Assembly (NCBI RefSeq): GCF_043641665.1
Contig: NC_092189.1
Span: forward strand, 12,214,833 to 12,278,832
Length of the DNA stretch: 64,000 nucleotides
Origin: Enoplosus armatus
Taxonomy: Eukaryota; Chordata; Actinopteri; Centrarchiformes; Enoplosidae
Reading direction: 5' to 3'
A program made the translations under genes and the position numbers. Every line of letters starts with the position of its first letter. Position 1 is the first letter of the stretch. Below, one piece after another: positions 32,773-46,742 of the stretch. The notes beneath the pieces were generated by a model. That model was not told the DNA's origin. It was given only the letters and a program-made list of their open reading frames with translations, and ran no database searches.

Positions 32773-33621
32773 ACCTGCACACTCTACGTGTGTAAAACTA
32801 AATGTTTGATAATGTTCAGCGTGCATACTGATGTAACTGCTCTGCATAAAAAAAGCAGCATTCAACTACAAGCTGCACTTCCCCCTAGTAAGCTACCTTA
32901 ATGGCTTATTATCCCTGAGGGAGGAATATGAAAGCAAAGCATTGGTAAGCCATCAACTGATTAGATAACACAAACAACACAATGTCAGCTCTGTAGTTAG
33001 GGTGCCATGGCTGCCGTTAGGTTGACTGCTCATTAGTTTACTGCAAACACATAAAGCCTGTCTTGGCATTATGACTCAGTGTGTAAACGTTAAATCAGAA
33101 ACGCAAACACACACATACAGACTACTAAATAAAACTACTCTATGCTTTTGTCAAGTCACTTGTTTTTTCTTTCTTTTTCTCTATTTAACTTTTGTTCCCA
33201 AATATCCTTATTGAATCTCACTTTTGTTCTCTCTGTATTTATATTTCCCACAGGTGCGTTGGCTGTCGCTCTCACTGTCTTGGAGTAGTTTGGAGCTTGT
33301 GCAAAACAGTAGGTTGTCTTAATTGACATAATATGTTGTGTTGCTTCAAACATATTTGAATTTATATTACTTTTCATCAAAACACCCTGCCACAGAGTGA
33401 TTTGGTTGACAACCTCATCATTCACTTGCAGGAATATGGAGGGAAAGCAGCCAAATGTAAAGAAATGTAACCAGGAGTTAATTAACAGGGCGAGCATTAA
33501 GACATTACACAAACCACAGTATGCAGGATATAAAGGTTAACAGGTAATGCGATCAGACACATATTCCAGTCATTACCATCCATTATAGAAAAGTTGCACA
33601 GCATTTGCATACACACAAACG

Positions 33622-33622
<1 letters not shown>

Positions 33623-33712
<90 letters not shown>
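33623..33712. repeat. (AC)45 microsatellite
   Basis: Uninterrupted 90-bp AC array in intergenic DNA. Confidence 0.99.
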
Positions 33713-33714
<2 letters not shown>

Positions 33715-34387
33715 GTAATAATCATTTGTAGGAGCTCATAAACCCCCTGGAGATGAATATAACAGCTGATTAACCAGCTATCAGGCCCTATGAGGACCCA
33801 CTGGTAATTTATGACAGCCATTATCACCGTCAGGTAACCAACACACATCACATCAGAAACATACACGCACACATTTTCTTCCTAATACCTCATACTAATA
33901 TCAGTTTAACAAAGCAAACATGAACATAAAAGGCATAACAGCATATTAGTGTCAGGTTGTTATGAAACAGGAAGTGAAGTCTACAAATACACTAAGATTT
34001 ATGAGGCAAATCATTTTGTGAATTCAAATGATTTCCTGGACAGTGACTTAGTTTGCAGGATTAAAATACAGAGTAATAAATGTTAGAGGGACCTAATTTT
34101 CTCTGCAACTTTCAAAAACATGTGCATTTTATATTTAATTTCAAGCAGCATAATGTAGACACAAACTGATAGTACACATAAATATCATTCATAGCTGATG
34201 CTGTGTGACACTGAAAAACTGGTTATGATTATTGTGTGTTGGCTCACATCATTAAAACTAGAGCTGAGTATTGGTACCAATACCAAAACAATACTTTTTC
34301 GATACCTAACTTATATGGTATATGAACATATTTTTCTGTTCTCTGTAATCCTGTTTTACGTTTAACAAAAGAAGCAAAACTTCTAAG

Positions 34388-34890
34388 TTAAAAGGACATT
34401 TAGGGAAGTAGGCTAAATTGCTTTCTTGCCGAGCATTAGATTAGAGGATTAATACCAGTCTCAAGTCTGTCAATGTATGCCAAATAGCTTAGCTTAGCTA
34501 GCAGACTAGAAACAGGTGGAAACAGCTAGTCTGGCTCTGTGCAAAGTAAAAAAATCTTCCAATGAGCTCCAAAGCTCATTAATTAACATGTATATCTTGT
34601 TTGTTTAATCTGTACACAGACTGAAATGTAAAAACGACAAGTTGTGGTTTTACAAAGAGTTAACATGTTGATCTGTTTCCTGGTGACCAGTGACCATGTA
34701 AAACTGTTTTTACATTTTGGTTTGTGTACAGATGAAACATGAAAACACAATGTGTTAATTAATGAGCTTTAGAGCTGCAGGTAGGCATATTTTGGAGTGA
34801 GCCAGGCCAACTAGATATCAGAGCGTTATCGATCTTCTGATCTAACTCTGAGCAAGAAAGCGAATATTTTCCCAAACAAACTGATCCTTA
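34388..34890. repeat. Palindromic fish repeat, copy 2
   Basis: This is a fairly complete copy. The left end (ttaaaaggacatttaggga) mirrors the right end (tattttcccaaa, then actgatcctta). The halves share inverted landmarks: ctttcttgccgagcattaga on the left against tctgagcaagaaagcgaa on the right, and aaagctcattaattaac against gttaattaatgagcttt. Several of its motifs also occur in copy 1. Confidence 0.8.
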
Positions 34891-37800
34891 CCCAATGTTG
34901 TCCACACACAAGCTTTTGCACAAAAACGTTGCCGAAATAAACTTATTTGCCTAAATAATGCCTAAATAATGCTTAAAATCAGGAATGATCTGATCAAAGA
35001 ATAAATAGACAAAGTGATGAATCTGACCGGACATTCAGTTCCAGCTTTCAGCATTTGACAAAAAAGTACTGAGGTTTCATACTCATGGCTACTCTAGGCA
35101 TCAATTGGAAACGCCTCCTACAGTCATGATGCACAACAACATTAATGACTTTACAGAGGAAGGATGTGTGTAGGTGTACATACATCATCTGAATGTTCTT
35201 GTACTGTAGTTCAACAACTAATTCTAATCTAAAGCTTTTAAGGAACCCTACAAAAGCCCTTTGAAAATGTAAAGTACAGGTAAATGTCTTCACTTCTCAG
35301 GGAGTTTCCTCATCTTCTTGATCCTTGTTGACCTTCACAGGGACAGAAACACAAGAACCCCCTCAGGACACACTGAGTTGTGTCCTTTGCGTGGCCACGC
35401 TTTGCGGGGATAAATGAGATTTTGTAAAGTGGGTGTCGTCTCTGTTGGATTGATGAGACCTCCATTGTCACAACCTTCCCACTCTGTTAACAACCTGACA
35501 GTGAGAAAAATGAATGTACCATTCTGTTGTGTACCTCTTGGCTCATGACTGACAAGCCTTTAGCATCAGCAGGAATGAAGCAATTTGAGGCGCACACAGT
35601 CCCCAGGTGTACACACATTTAATACACACATGCACGCTTCCAATTTCACTTGGCAGCTGTTGTGCAGTTCCACTGTTGTATTACTTTATTATTCCTTCAC
35701 TCCGGAAAACACAGAGGATTGATTTAATTTGCATCAACAACAGGGATGTTGTGTTCACATTTTCAAATGCACACACTCTCTTTCACACAAACACACACTC
35801 AAACACAAACTTAAAGGCAGGCACATAAGCTTCTCAAATTTAGCTTAATTTCAGAACCAGGGGGAAATGTTTCAAAATACTGAACTCAAAAGTACACTGC
35901 TGCTGTTGCAGTTATATTTCAGTTACTGAAATCAGATTTTTTTTTCCAGATCGTAGAGAACAATCCTCCAGCTAAAATCAAACAGCGCTGAAACACAACA
36001 GATGGTTCTCTATTTGTACTAAAACTACAACTTACATTAAAGTGTAACTGCACCCTCAGATTCTGTAAGATCATTTTCAGCAGAAAATGCAGTTTTAACT
36101 CACAATATGTGTTTTGTTGGAAAAAGTAATCTGTATTTCTCTTTAAATATACAGTATATAAACATTTAAGGAAGAAAATTTTGCCAAATCACTCTGAATC
36201 TTTAAAATAATTTCCTTCCTAAAAATGTAACATCAGATGACAAAAACACAACTGGGGATTTTGCAGATATGTGATTCAGCCAAGGACCAGCCACTTCAAG
36301 AGGGAAGAGTTGTAATAGTTTTTCACCCCACAGACAATCTGGGATTCTCCAGATCGGTTACCCTAGTGATACAAGAAGCATTTAAGAACTTTGTCAAATG
36401 TATGGAAAATTCCTCCGACTTTGCTATTAAAGACATGGAGTTGAAACTCAGTACTACTGGTGACTATGGTTTTAGTTGTGTGAATACAATAATGCATATA
36501 GTTTTCATGACTTTTGAATACTGATGATTAAATTTGAAGTCACTTTTTTTATATTTGATAGTAAACCGGTAACAACAAAGAAAGGGAAAGAGAGAGGGGA
36601 ATGACATGCAACAAAGGTCACCAACTATCTACAATAAAGTAATCACATTATGATTGTTTCTGTGGCTTTTGAGGTCTTTCAGTAAGCTTTTACCTCGGAA
36701 GTAATGTACTGTGAATTACAGCTGAGATAACAACAGCACTCTCAGTCACCAGCGAAGGGAGCTCCACTGCTAAGAGCTACTGATCCGGCTCATGACACTG
36801 GTGACTCAGTATAGTCAGTTCTGTTTGAAGACTAGGTGTCACATCATTTGTTCGTACATGTACTCTAGATGGGACTTCCTCTAGTGGGACTAATCGGCTA
36901 TCGAGGGAGCATGTGAAAGAAAAAGACGGGTGATGGCAAGGGCACTAACGGGGTCATGACCCTCTCAAAAATACATCTCCTCTATAAAACTATTACAGTA
37001 GTAGCACTGATTTATGCCTCCCTTTTGTTTCCACGGTCGACATATTTGACAAACCTGCTATTGTTGGAGGTGACAAACAGACAGTCAATACATGAGGATT
37101 AACACCCAGCACTTGCTTTATTTATAGCAACACTCGATTTCTGTATTCTCTCCCACTATCAGCACTTTAATCCCTGATTCATGACTTTAGCTCTAAACTT
37201 TTATCTATCCAGCTTTCATAGTTTTCCTTCTCTGCATTTCCAGTCATTTGTCTCTCTTCCTGTCGCTCACTCAGGCTTCTAATAACATCATTCCACTGGG
37301 AGTAGATAAGTGTGGCTGTTGTGATAAGGAGCCAGGAGAGGGAACGATGCAATCTGTCTCCATCTCCTCCCACTGTCACAGTAGTTCTGATCCACCAGTG
37401 GATATGAACGTCAGCTCTATTGATTTGCGGTACAGCATGGCTGGTATCTGTGATCTACAGAGGATGCAGCGTCTCATCTACTGATGTTATTCCCTCGCTT
37501 ACCCAGAGTAGTTCTTATAATGAAAGATGAAAAGTTTGGTGAGGATGGTCATGGTAATGAAACTCTTTCAAGGGTTTAAGGGTTTAACAGGTTAAATGCT
37601 TCGTTTTGGTTAATCTTTTAACTTGAATTAAAAGCTGAAAATTGATTAATTTTGAGCTAATTTTGTATCCTGTGGGTTCATGAAACCTAATCAAAATCCG
37701 TTAATGGTCTTCCCGTCACTTATTATTCCGATAGGCATGTTCGAGATACACTGTTTGCATCTAAGATAAGCTTACCCAGATATAATTAGTTATTGATCTT

Positions 37801-40800
37801 ATTCTGCTGATAGATTCAGCCACTTTTCAAGTATTGATCCTGTTTATCTCAAAGGAACACGTTGTTCTGTGTGAAATTGCTTACATAATGCCTTCTGCAT
37901 GACAAACACACAAAAGCAAAAATATTAAATGGAATTGCATTCATTGATATTATTATCACTACTATAGCTTACACAACTAACCCATATGCTTGACCTGAAT
38001 CAGCTTTGTTCTGCCATTACAATACCTGAAGTGATTTTTTAAAAAGGAAAGACTTACTGGTGAATTATTCAACAAGATACTAACATAACATTTGTCACTT
38101 TTCAAACTCTCATTATAAAGCTGAAATCTAGTTATTGTATTCAGACATATTACAAGCACTAGCACGACGCATGCGATTTGTGGTCAAAAGATTTCAGAAA
38201 GAGAGAAACAAATAACTATACTGCAGGTATTATTGAAGTTTCCCTCATCACCCCAACATAACATATTGAGCAACACTACATACAGAACATTTAAATAAAC
38301 AGTTACCTAAAAAACTAAATCTCCAACTAAAATAATGACATTTTTAGATGTAGTTAATTACTGGTAGATGCTGAAAGACAACAACCAGTGCATTCAGCTG
38401 TGAAGTTACAGTAAGGTAAATTACACTGAGGTAATAGACATAACTTTTTTCTGTTTTTCATTTAGCTAACGTTAGCAAGACGTTTTGGACTTACCATCAT
38501 CTGACATCTTGAAGGTTCTATCCCATCCATTTGTCCATGAGCCATGTTGGTTAAACTGGGCTGGCTGATTAGCTCTAGCAGACACACTGTAGATGAACAA
38601 CAGGAAAGCCTATAGGAACATTAAGGCTCAAAAACACACTCTACAACACAGCAGTCTCACGGAACACCCACACAGGTGATTTCAATTATCTGGCTGATTA
38701 GACCTCCTCTCAGGACTGTGGGCGTGTACAGACAGCGCTTAATTGACAGCTCACTCACCTGTTAGCTTTGTTGCACCTGTTATGGTGAGAGCTAGCTTGA
38801 TAGCGCTTCAATAATTCTGTACTGAATGAAATCACGTACAATCCTGAGAACACAATGCTAAGGGCGGAGGAAGTAAACGGTGCAGTATAGAGAAAACAGA
38901 AAGGAGCTCGGAGGGCTGTTGTTAATGACTAGCACTAGCATGTTCCTGGCTTGCTTGGGTGTAATTTCTAGCACTGCCTATTTAACATAGATGAATTTCA
39001 CTATGCTGCTTTCTGGTGTGACTGGGCCTTAAGTGCATCACACACCGGCCTTGTGCAGTGTCACATCATTTAATGTGTGCCAATTGAAGCCCGTAACACA
39101 CACCGGGTGCATCATATAGACAAAAGAGACAGAAAAAGTCATGGTACAGTGGCCATGGTGTGCAGGGGAGTAACTTAATCAATTTGATAAAATTGCTGTT
39201 TGTTGCAAAATTCACGTCCGGTTTGGCAGGCTTTCATAGAAAACCTTGTGTGGTTTTTTTTTGATACATATCATATGTTGGTGTGCATTGCCCCTCACTG
39301 TTAAATGAACTACTTGCTCCATTCAAAAGGAAACATCTACTGTTGTGAATATTTAACTGTCTCGTTCTTGAATACAAAACAAACAAACTTTTAAATCACG
39401 TATTTGCAATATATGCACCTAAGTCTCTTATTCAGACTTGGACAGTTATAAAATCCTAATAAGACAAAACTTACCTTTGTCTACTCGAGATGTTCACTCT
39501 TCGTTCTCTGTGGATTTCCCATCTCTCATTCTGTCCTAACTGCTGGCTAGAAAGCTTTCTGCACTCCTGCTTTCCTTTTGGATGGCCAGAGGGCACTCCA
39601 CCACCTGCTCTCTTAGCTTCTGAATCTGGCCTTATTCATTTATTTGTGGTAGTGGTATTATTTTATTTATTGGGGCCTGAAATTCAAGTGCATTGTCAGA
39701 TCACAGATTTGATCCCCTGTTCACGAAATGTGTTGGCAAGGGCCGACATATCTTGTCACCAATCTGACGACGCCTGCTCCGAGGATAATTGCTTTCAAAG
39801 AGGCCGATGTCCTGCTACGCTTTTACTCTCCTATTTATCCCCCCCACACACACACACACACACAATCTCTATGCCTGGTTCAATGTCACTCAATCACTTG
39901 AGCCAAGACACACACATTTTGTCTCAAAAGACTTTCTGTATTTTGTTCACAGCTTTCCTCTCTCACACAGTCTGCCACCTGCCTTTTACATTTTTCTGTT
40001 CACCACCATGTCATTCTTTGATCCCTCTCTACCCATCTCCTCGCTGTCAGACACTCAGACATCTTACTCCATCTCTTTCTCTCTCCCTCACCCCTTCAGC
40101 TTTTTCCCACATTTTAAATCTGGTGACTTACGGTGACACATGCTCGAGACTTTTCTTTATCCCCTTCCAATCTCCAGTGGAAGAAGCGAAGAATATTATT
40201 TTCTGCAGCTTCATATCACAGTCCTTTTTCACAGCAGACAGACAGCAAGAAAAGCACAGATGCAACTAATAACATTAATGAGTGCAACAGTAAGCCAGCC
40301 TCCTTAACTGGATCACCTAAATGGAATTAAGGTCCTTAAGGTTATTAATAACACCTGTGGTTCTCCTACTAAAAGATGTCTGCCGTGCTGGTGCTGTGAA
40401 TCTCCAAGTTGTAAGCAGCTCAACTCCCTCCCCAGTGGCAGAGTGAGTGTTTTTATCACTGCAAAAGTTTTGGAGGAGGCTAAATGGAACTCCAGGGGGG
40501 TCAACTCATTGTATCATCTGATTAATGTAAAAAAAAAAAACAGCCCTCTGCTCTGATATTACCACCTCTACTCAGCAGGACTTTTCAGATGCTCCACTGC
40601 GGCACATTGCAACTTCACCTCTGGCAAGAAATTCAAAGAAAACAGACAGTCTTGGGGTGGGGGTCTCCTGCTGATCCCATCATGAGCCAGCTCTTTCGAG
40701 GTTTTGTGTTTTTTTACGCTCCCCCTGAGTCCTCCTTTTATTCCCCTTTACTCCTGATATAACCAACGATCTGCTTTATTTTTGAAGCATTAATATCAAT

Positions 40801-43800
40801 TTTCTCAGTGTGGTTTCTCTTCAGTAATGCATTTGTTCTCAGTGGGAGATTTGTTCAAAGATTTTATTATTTTGACATCATGAGCAGATAATTACGTTTT
40901 TTTTTTCATCCCATAGCCGCCAAGGAATTTTCACTTCCTTAAAGTATTTTTAGTACTTTCATGTACGTTCTCACAAATATCTCTATATGATTATAACCAA
41001 AGTGCATAAATCCAAACCCGAACACAACTATGAACCAAACATCAAATACTTTTAGTTGGAGAGCAAAACAAGCAGACCAGTTTTTCTAAGCTGTTATCTT
41101 TAAGTTTCACATACAGAATGTTCATAACCATATCATGTGAGACTCAGTATTAGTTAACTTTGTTGACACTGGTGCCCTGAGACAGATCGTGTAAATCAAG
41201 AGGTAGTATACCATATAACACATTAACAAGACTCAAGCTTTCACTCGAGACACTCCAGCATGGATCAAGAAGTCAGACAGTGGATAATTGTCTGGAGGGA
41301 TAAGATACAGTGGCATCTATTCTTCCTTCTTCCTTTCCGTTTCCATAAAGTGAGGAGGTACAAGGCCAGTCCTGGACCTTTGTGGTGTCATGTAGACTCA
41401 TTGTTGCACATATTGACTGTGGAACAACTTGCAGAATTTGTCTGATGCAGCCATTGGATCAATTTACAGATTTGACAGACTGGGGTGAGAATTTTAACCT
41501 ACTTACACGACAAGCAAAATCCCACATGGACTTAGTGATCAGACCCATCACACACCCGGGCTTCCCGTCAACCCGTCAACCTCTTCAAGAGCACATTGAG
41601 GAGCCCATTTATGTCAAAGTAAAACCGCGTCAAACCCAGGTCTGGAGTAGGGTTGGCTAACATGCGTTGACCTGTTGAATGGGTAACATAGAGTACGGAT
41701 TTGACAAATTTCACTGGATTTTCTGGAGTTTTCATGGAGCTAAACAGACTTAAACCTGTTTAAGTCTTTTTCACTAGTTTTAAGGTGATATAGTGTATTT
41801 CTTCTGCTGTGAGAAGAAATCTTATATTGTTGTCGACCCTATTGGCAGTTTTTCTGGATACAAAGTTCACTTAATTCAGAAGAAGTTTTCTTTTTGCCAT
41901 GTATTTCTTTGAAACATCTGAAACTGTGACTCAGTCTCAAGTGTTTTCTACTCATGCTAGTAATTGCATCTCTCTTTTGTTGGTGTCTTTTTTGTTCTGC
42001 ATCTTCTTCCTTTTATCTTTTTGGTTGTCAGATATCAGTCTGGGAGATGAGAGATGGCTGTGCACTTGCATCTCGATCTAAGAGAACAGGGGATGGTGAC
42101 ACTTCAAAGTGGCACACACACACACACAGACAGTCATTTATGGGAAAATGCAAGAGAAAAGCATATGACGAGAGTAAAAAAAAAAACCATACAATAGTTT
42201 AGTCAGCAGCCTTTCATGAATAATAATGCAAACACAGTGTCAGTGTTACTGTGTACAGTTCCATGTGTGCTTGTATGCTCTTACACTGGATGACATTGAG
42301 ACGGAGCATGCTGATCTGTAAGCTCCAGAGTAATTAATGAGCCCACTGTGCATCACAGGGACGTGAGAGGGAGGAGAGGAAGAAAGAAGGATGAGGAGAA
42401 GGAGGGGCGCCGATGAGAAAGCTGTGTTTAATTAGACTCAAACAGAGGACTGGCCGTCCTGCGAGACCTGCCAGTCCTTCATAAACTCTTACACCAATTA
42501 CCATTCTGCTGAGAGAAGAACACGCAAATGGAGAGAGAGGGCGAGAACCATAAAGGACAATGAAAGGAAAAGTGAATTGCAGGTTTTGGGTGTCCCAGTG
42601 GCTAAGTAGGCTAAGCACATACTGTATTTTGCATTCACAATAACTTAGACTTAAAAATTACTTTTCCTGTATTTTCTGTTCTCTTCACATTTTCATATTG
42701 CTATGATTATGATTTCTATGTCCTCTCTGGCAAATTTTATTGCAGACATTACAAATGTCATTTTAATTTGGCGATAAGCTAAGCAAACAACAGTTTAGTG
42801 AGAATGAAATTGAAAAAGAGCAGCAGGACCCCAGAGAGGGAGAATATATTCTGCAGTGCAGACAGTTCCAGGAGGTTAGCTGTGAGTTTAGGTCTGTACA
42901 GCTCTGATATGGGCTGGGCAGAGCTCAGCATCCATCTGGCAGCCAAACACACACAGATGGAGAGGGGGGTTTCTCTGAGGTTCAGGGACCGTCACTCCTG
43001 GATCTGGATGTCCTGGAGCTATTTGAAAGGGTGTGACTCTGAACTCAAACCGTGACACAAATTCCTTCTCTCTCTCTATTCTCCATCTCTCGCCAGGTTG
43101 CAATTACTCTCAGCAGTGTGTCTCACTCTCTCAAAAGCAATCTCACTCTCATCTGCAGACGTACAGGTCAGGTATCTGTCTGCACCCAGGTCCACAAATC
43201 TTTTTTCTGTTTCTTTGGTACAATTTATATCTGAATCTAAATTACTATGTGTGGAGCATTTTGCTATAACTAAACAAAAGACACTGTGGTTGACACAAAC
43301 TGCAGCCTCTGTCTCACACCTCTGTTATTGTTAGTGCTTTAGTTTCTTGAAAAAATGCTTAAATACACATTTCCTATAAGCCTCATTTTCACCTGAGGAT
43401 GACGTTCCTGGATCCTGTGGGCTGGTGCCACAGTCTGAGTCTTATCTCCATTTCAACACAATTTTTGTTCATTCCTTCATTCCATACCTCTGCAACAATT
43501 TCTTCATGTTTTTTTCTTTCACCTCCCACACATAAGAAGAAATAAACAGTAAGGAAGAGGGAAGGGAAGTAAAGCAAAAAGTCAGTGTACAAGAAGGGCA
43601 GGGAGGTGGAAGAGGTGTGGAAGGCCATGGGAGATTATGGACATGAAACCAGGTTGGACTCACTGAAGCAAGGGAGGAAAAGATGGATGTAAAGACATAA
43701 AACGGGACGACAAAGATGAAAGGAGGAAAAACAAAGTAGGGACAAAACATGAAGGGATGAAAATGTTGATGGAAAGAGAAGCAAATGAGAGGAAGGAAAA

Positions 43801-43819
43801 TGTATACAGGAAGAAGGAC
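34891..43819. other. Intergenic, no gene recognised
   Basis: No known protein is encoded here. Remnants include a fragment at about 36575-36625 (ggggaatgacatgcaacaaa, a phrase common in fish repeats), a CA run at about 39845-39864, and a GC-richer stretch at 38460-39130 containing gctaacgttagc. A 259-codon frame at 39490-40269 and a 95-codon frame at 36237-36524 match nothing I know. Confidence 0.5.
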
Positions 43820-44105
43820 GACATCGGATTGCCTATCCCTCCAACCGGTCAAAGCAGATGACTGCCCACCTAGAGTCTGGTTCTGCTCGAGGTTTCTGCC
43901 TCTTAAAAGGAAGCTTTTCCTTGCCACTGTCGCCAGAGTGCTTGCTCATGGTGGGAACTGTTGGGTCTCTGTAATAACATTATAAAGAGTCGGTGTAGAC
44001 CTGCTCTATTTTGTAAAGTGTCATGAGATGACTTTTGTTGTGATTTGGCGCTATATAAATAAAATTGAATTGAAATTGAATTGAATTGAATTGAACTGAA
44101 TTGAA
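43820..44105 (+). repeat. Teleost retroposon-like 3' end with (ATTGA)n tail
   Basis: The segment reads tctgctcgaggtttctgcct, then ccttgccactgtcgcca, tgatttggcgctatataaat, and a tail of ATTGA units to about 44105. This order is that of a very common teleost interspersed repeat. The tail of short tandem units suggests a retroposon 3' end on the plus strand. The left boundary is approximate and the family is not certain. Confidence 0.7.
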
Positions 44106-46742
44106 TAAAAACACAGTTTGAGGGGGAAAGAGAACAGAGGAAACAAAGATTGGAAGACGGAAAAATGGTGGGAAGAAGACGGAGAGTAGGGGAAGAAAAT
44201 TAAGAACAACTCTTTCTCTGTCTTTTCAGCTCAGTACTGACAGACTTGTTGTGAGCTGCTGCAACAGATTGGCATCACAATCCATCACCAGGGGAGACAG
44301 TAGCCACTCTGCGTGACTGATAGCACAAACACACACACACACACCCACAGACGTGTGCATGGACATCCACACACACAGATGCATGCACATAGATGCATGC
44401 ACAAGAAGTTTGCCAGTACTTGCCCTTTGAAAAGAAAAAGACAAGGATGGTGTCGGAGAGTCAGAGCGCAGCAGAGGGTGGAGAGCAGCAGGAAGCGAAT
44501 GAGAACAGGAGGTGACAGAGGGCGGTTACCTTGGCAACCAGGCCTCTGGTGACAACTGCCTAATCAGTGGGCGGACAGTCAGATACCCAGGGTGATTCCC
44601 CAGAGACGTATGCTCATTTCCCCTGTGGATCACTGGAACTGTTTTACATTAATGGCCAAAATGTGACTTTTCACACAATCCCTTTAAGAGCCATCTTGAC
44701 AAACGCTGCTACTGTACGGCAAAAATCCAACTGGCAATTTACATAAGTAGTGTAATTTGATTCACAAACTATACCAGAGAAGCTTCACCCATTGAACTCC
44801 TTAAATTGTACAACCCGTGCCAAATATATTTCAACTTTTCTAAGAATAGCATGAATGATGGGCAGCCATTGCAGGAGGAAATCAAATCAGGAATCAAAGG
44901 AGTTCAATGAGTTGTCCTTCCTGTATTCCATGTAAAAATGTTATGTATAATTTATGGAAAGATTTCATGGACAAACATAAAAAAGCAACTAATTCAGATT
45001 CTGAGAGAATATAGTTTTTATTACATCTTTTTGTGTTTATTTTCAATAATATATTTATCTTCGTTTGCTTATGAATGTGACTTGAATACACTAAGAATAT
45101 GAAAGGGGAGTGATGCTTTGTTTTGTTTCTTTGTATAAGCTACAACATTCTTCCTTGTAAAACTCCTACAATTCCCAGGGTACAGTCCACTAGTACTAGT
45201 ACTAGTCACACCATCTCCTGAGCACGAGTCAATGGGTCAATAGAGGCCTGTGATTGGTGGAAACCAGGAAGTCTGTCTGCTTTGGGGAGTAAGACACATA
45301 CACAATTAGCTGAGAGTGTAGACAAAGTAAGAGTTGTTGAATAACATTTGCTTAAATTCAATGATGCTAACACTAAATAAGTAAGGTTTCCCACATTGTG
45401 GCACTTTTTGACTGGCCCCTGAGGCTCTCAGCTTCAGCACCACTTAGGCCCATGAGGATTTTTCTCCTTGACAGAGGTCAGATCAGAGGTCACGGCTTTG
45501 AGTGATGGACAATTTGCCAAATAAACCTCCCACTTGTGTCAACACTGACAGGGTTAACACTGCATTGTTCAACCTCTGTCATGGACAAACAAATGCAATT
45601 TTGAATATGAGTGTGTAAGTGTGTGTGCATACAGCAAGCTTTTTTTTTTTTTAAGTTTGTGAAAGAGAAAGAGCAAAATATCATTGTTTTGATCCAAGAA
45701 GCGTGTTGTGTATGCACACATTCTCTAAGCATACTACAGTGAGATGGAGTATAAATATAATTTCTTTGTATTGTTTTGATCAAAATGTGTAAAAAAAAAC
45801 ACCCCACTGGCTACTTCTTTCTTCTACCAACAGATAATATCCTCTCCTTTCAGTCTCTCTCCATCTTCCTCTTTCTCCATTTCCTCTTCTCTGCAGCCAT
45901 TATGCCTCTGGCATACACAGACTGCCATTAGACCTAGGAGATATCTGATAGCAAATTTAGTGCTACAGAGCACACACAACTTGTGTGGCACTGCACATTG
46001 CAGTTTCACATACAGTATGACCATCACCAATTAGCTGCTCGATTTAAGATGTCAAACTCATCATTCTCCGCTGCTGCCTGCCCTGCTGATTCCTCTGAAT
46101 GTCATGCTTATTAGTTTCAGTTTTATAAAGCGTGTTGCAGGATGACATGGATCCCACTTTCCAAACTTTCAATTCCAGTCATCCATTCTATCAAACTGAG
46201 GAAGAGCTGCTGCCCTCTCTGCTCCTGTCTGGTTGAAATCAAGTGCCTGATTCTGTCTGCCTGCAGTGTTACAGCCTGGGCTGGTTGAGATCTGTTCCCG
46301 TTTTCATGGTCTTAGTCATGGATATATGCCTTAATACAGCTCGGCAGCTCTTTAACACGAGATTTTGTCACACGTGACATCATTACTTTTTTAGCAACAG
46401 GGAAACCTTCTCTCGTCATCCACTCTGCCCCTCTATAGTATTTCACAGGAGCTTAATATTAATGTTTAATGCATTCACTCTTGCTGTAGTATTACAGTCT
46501 ACGTATTTACAGCAAAACTTTATTTCCTATTGTATATTTCCTAAGAGGCATACTTTCGACTCGGCATGACATACAAGGTTGTCACCTTGGGAAAAGCACA
46601 TTCACTATTGCATACAAGTTTGCAACACACTGTGTATATTTAATGGCATTGAATACTGAATACTATCTGGATGTACTCAAGTCTTTAAAGAGGCCACTAG
46701 TTTTGAGATCGCATACTGTACATGTGTTTACATATTGACAAC
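44106..46742. other. Intergenic, no gene recognised
   Basis: This 2.6 kb contains a short CA run at about 44330-44344 and AT-rich unique-looking DNA. No exon, tRNA or known repeat is clear. Confidence 0.5.

Larger units (their letters stand above)
32169..34387. other. Intergenic with a hairpin and a long CA array
   Basis: This holds a TG run at about 32590-32614, the hairpin at 32681-32772, the CA array at 33623-33712 and a repeat-like stretch near 34260-34320 (ggtaccaataccaaaac). No exon is recognised. Confidence 0.55.

Noticed and set aside
33497..33872. Minus-strand frames rich in Cys-Val
   Set aside because: Artefact of the 90-bp AC array at 33623-33712.
39490..40269. 259-codon open frame on the plus strand
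   Set aside because: Composition is dominated by Ser, Leu, His and Thr from CT-rich and CA-repeat DNA. There is no domain or family resemblance, and a second frame is open over the same stretch, so chance is the better explanation.
43469..43927. 152-codon minus-strand frame
   Set aside because: Built from purine-rich low-complexity DNA next to a repeat; rich in Phe, Pro and Ser without motif or splice support.
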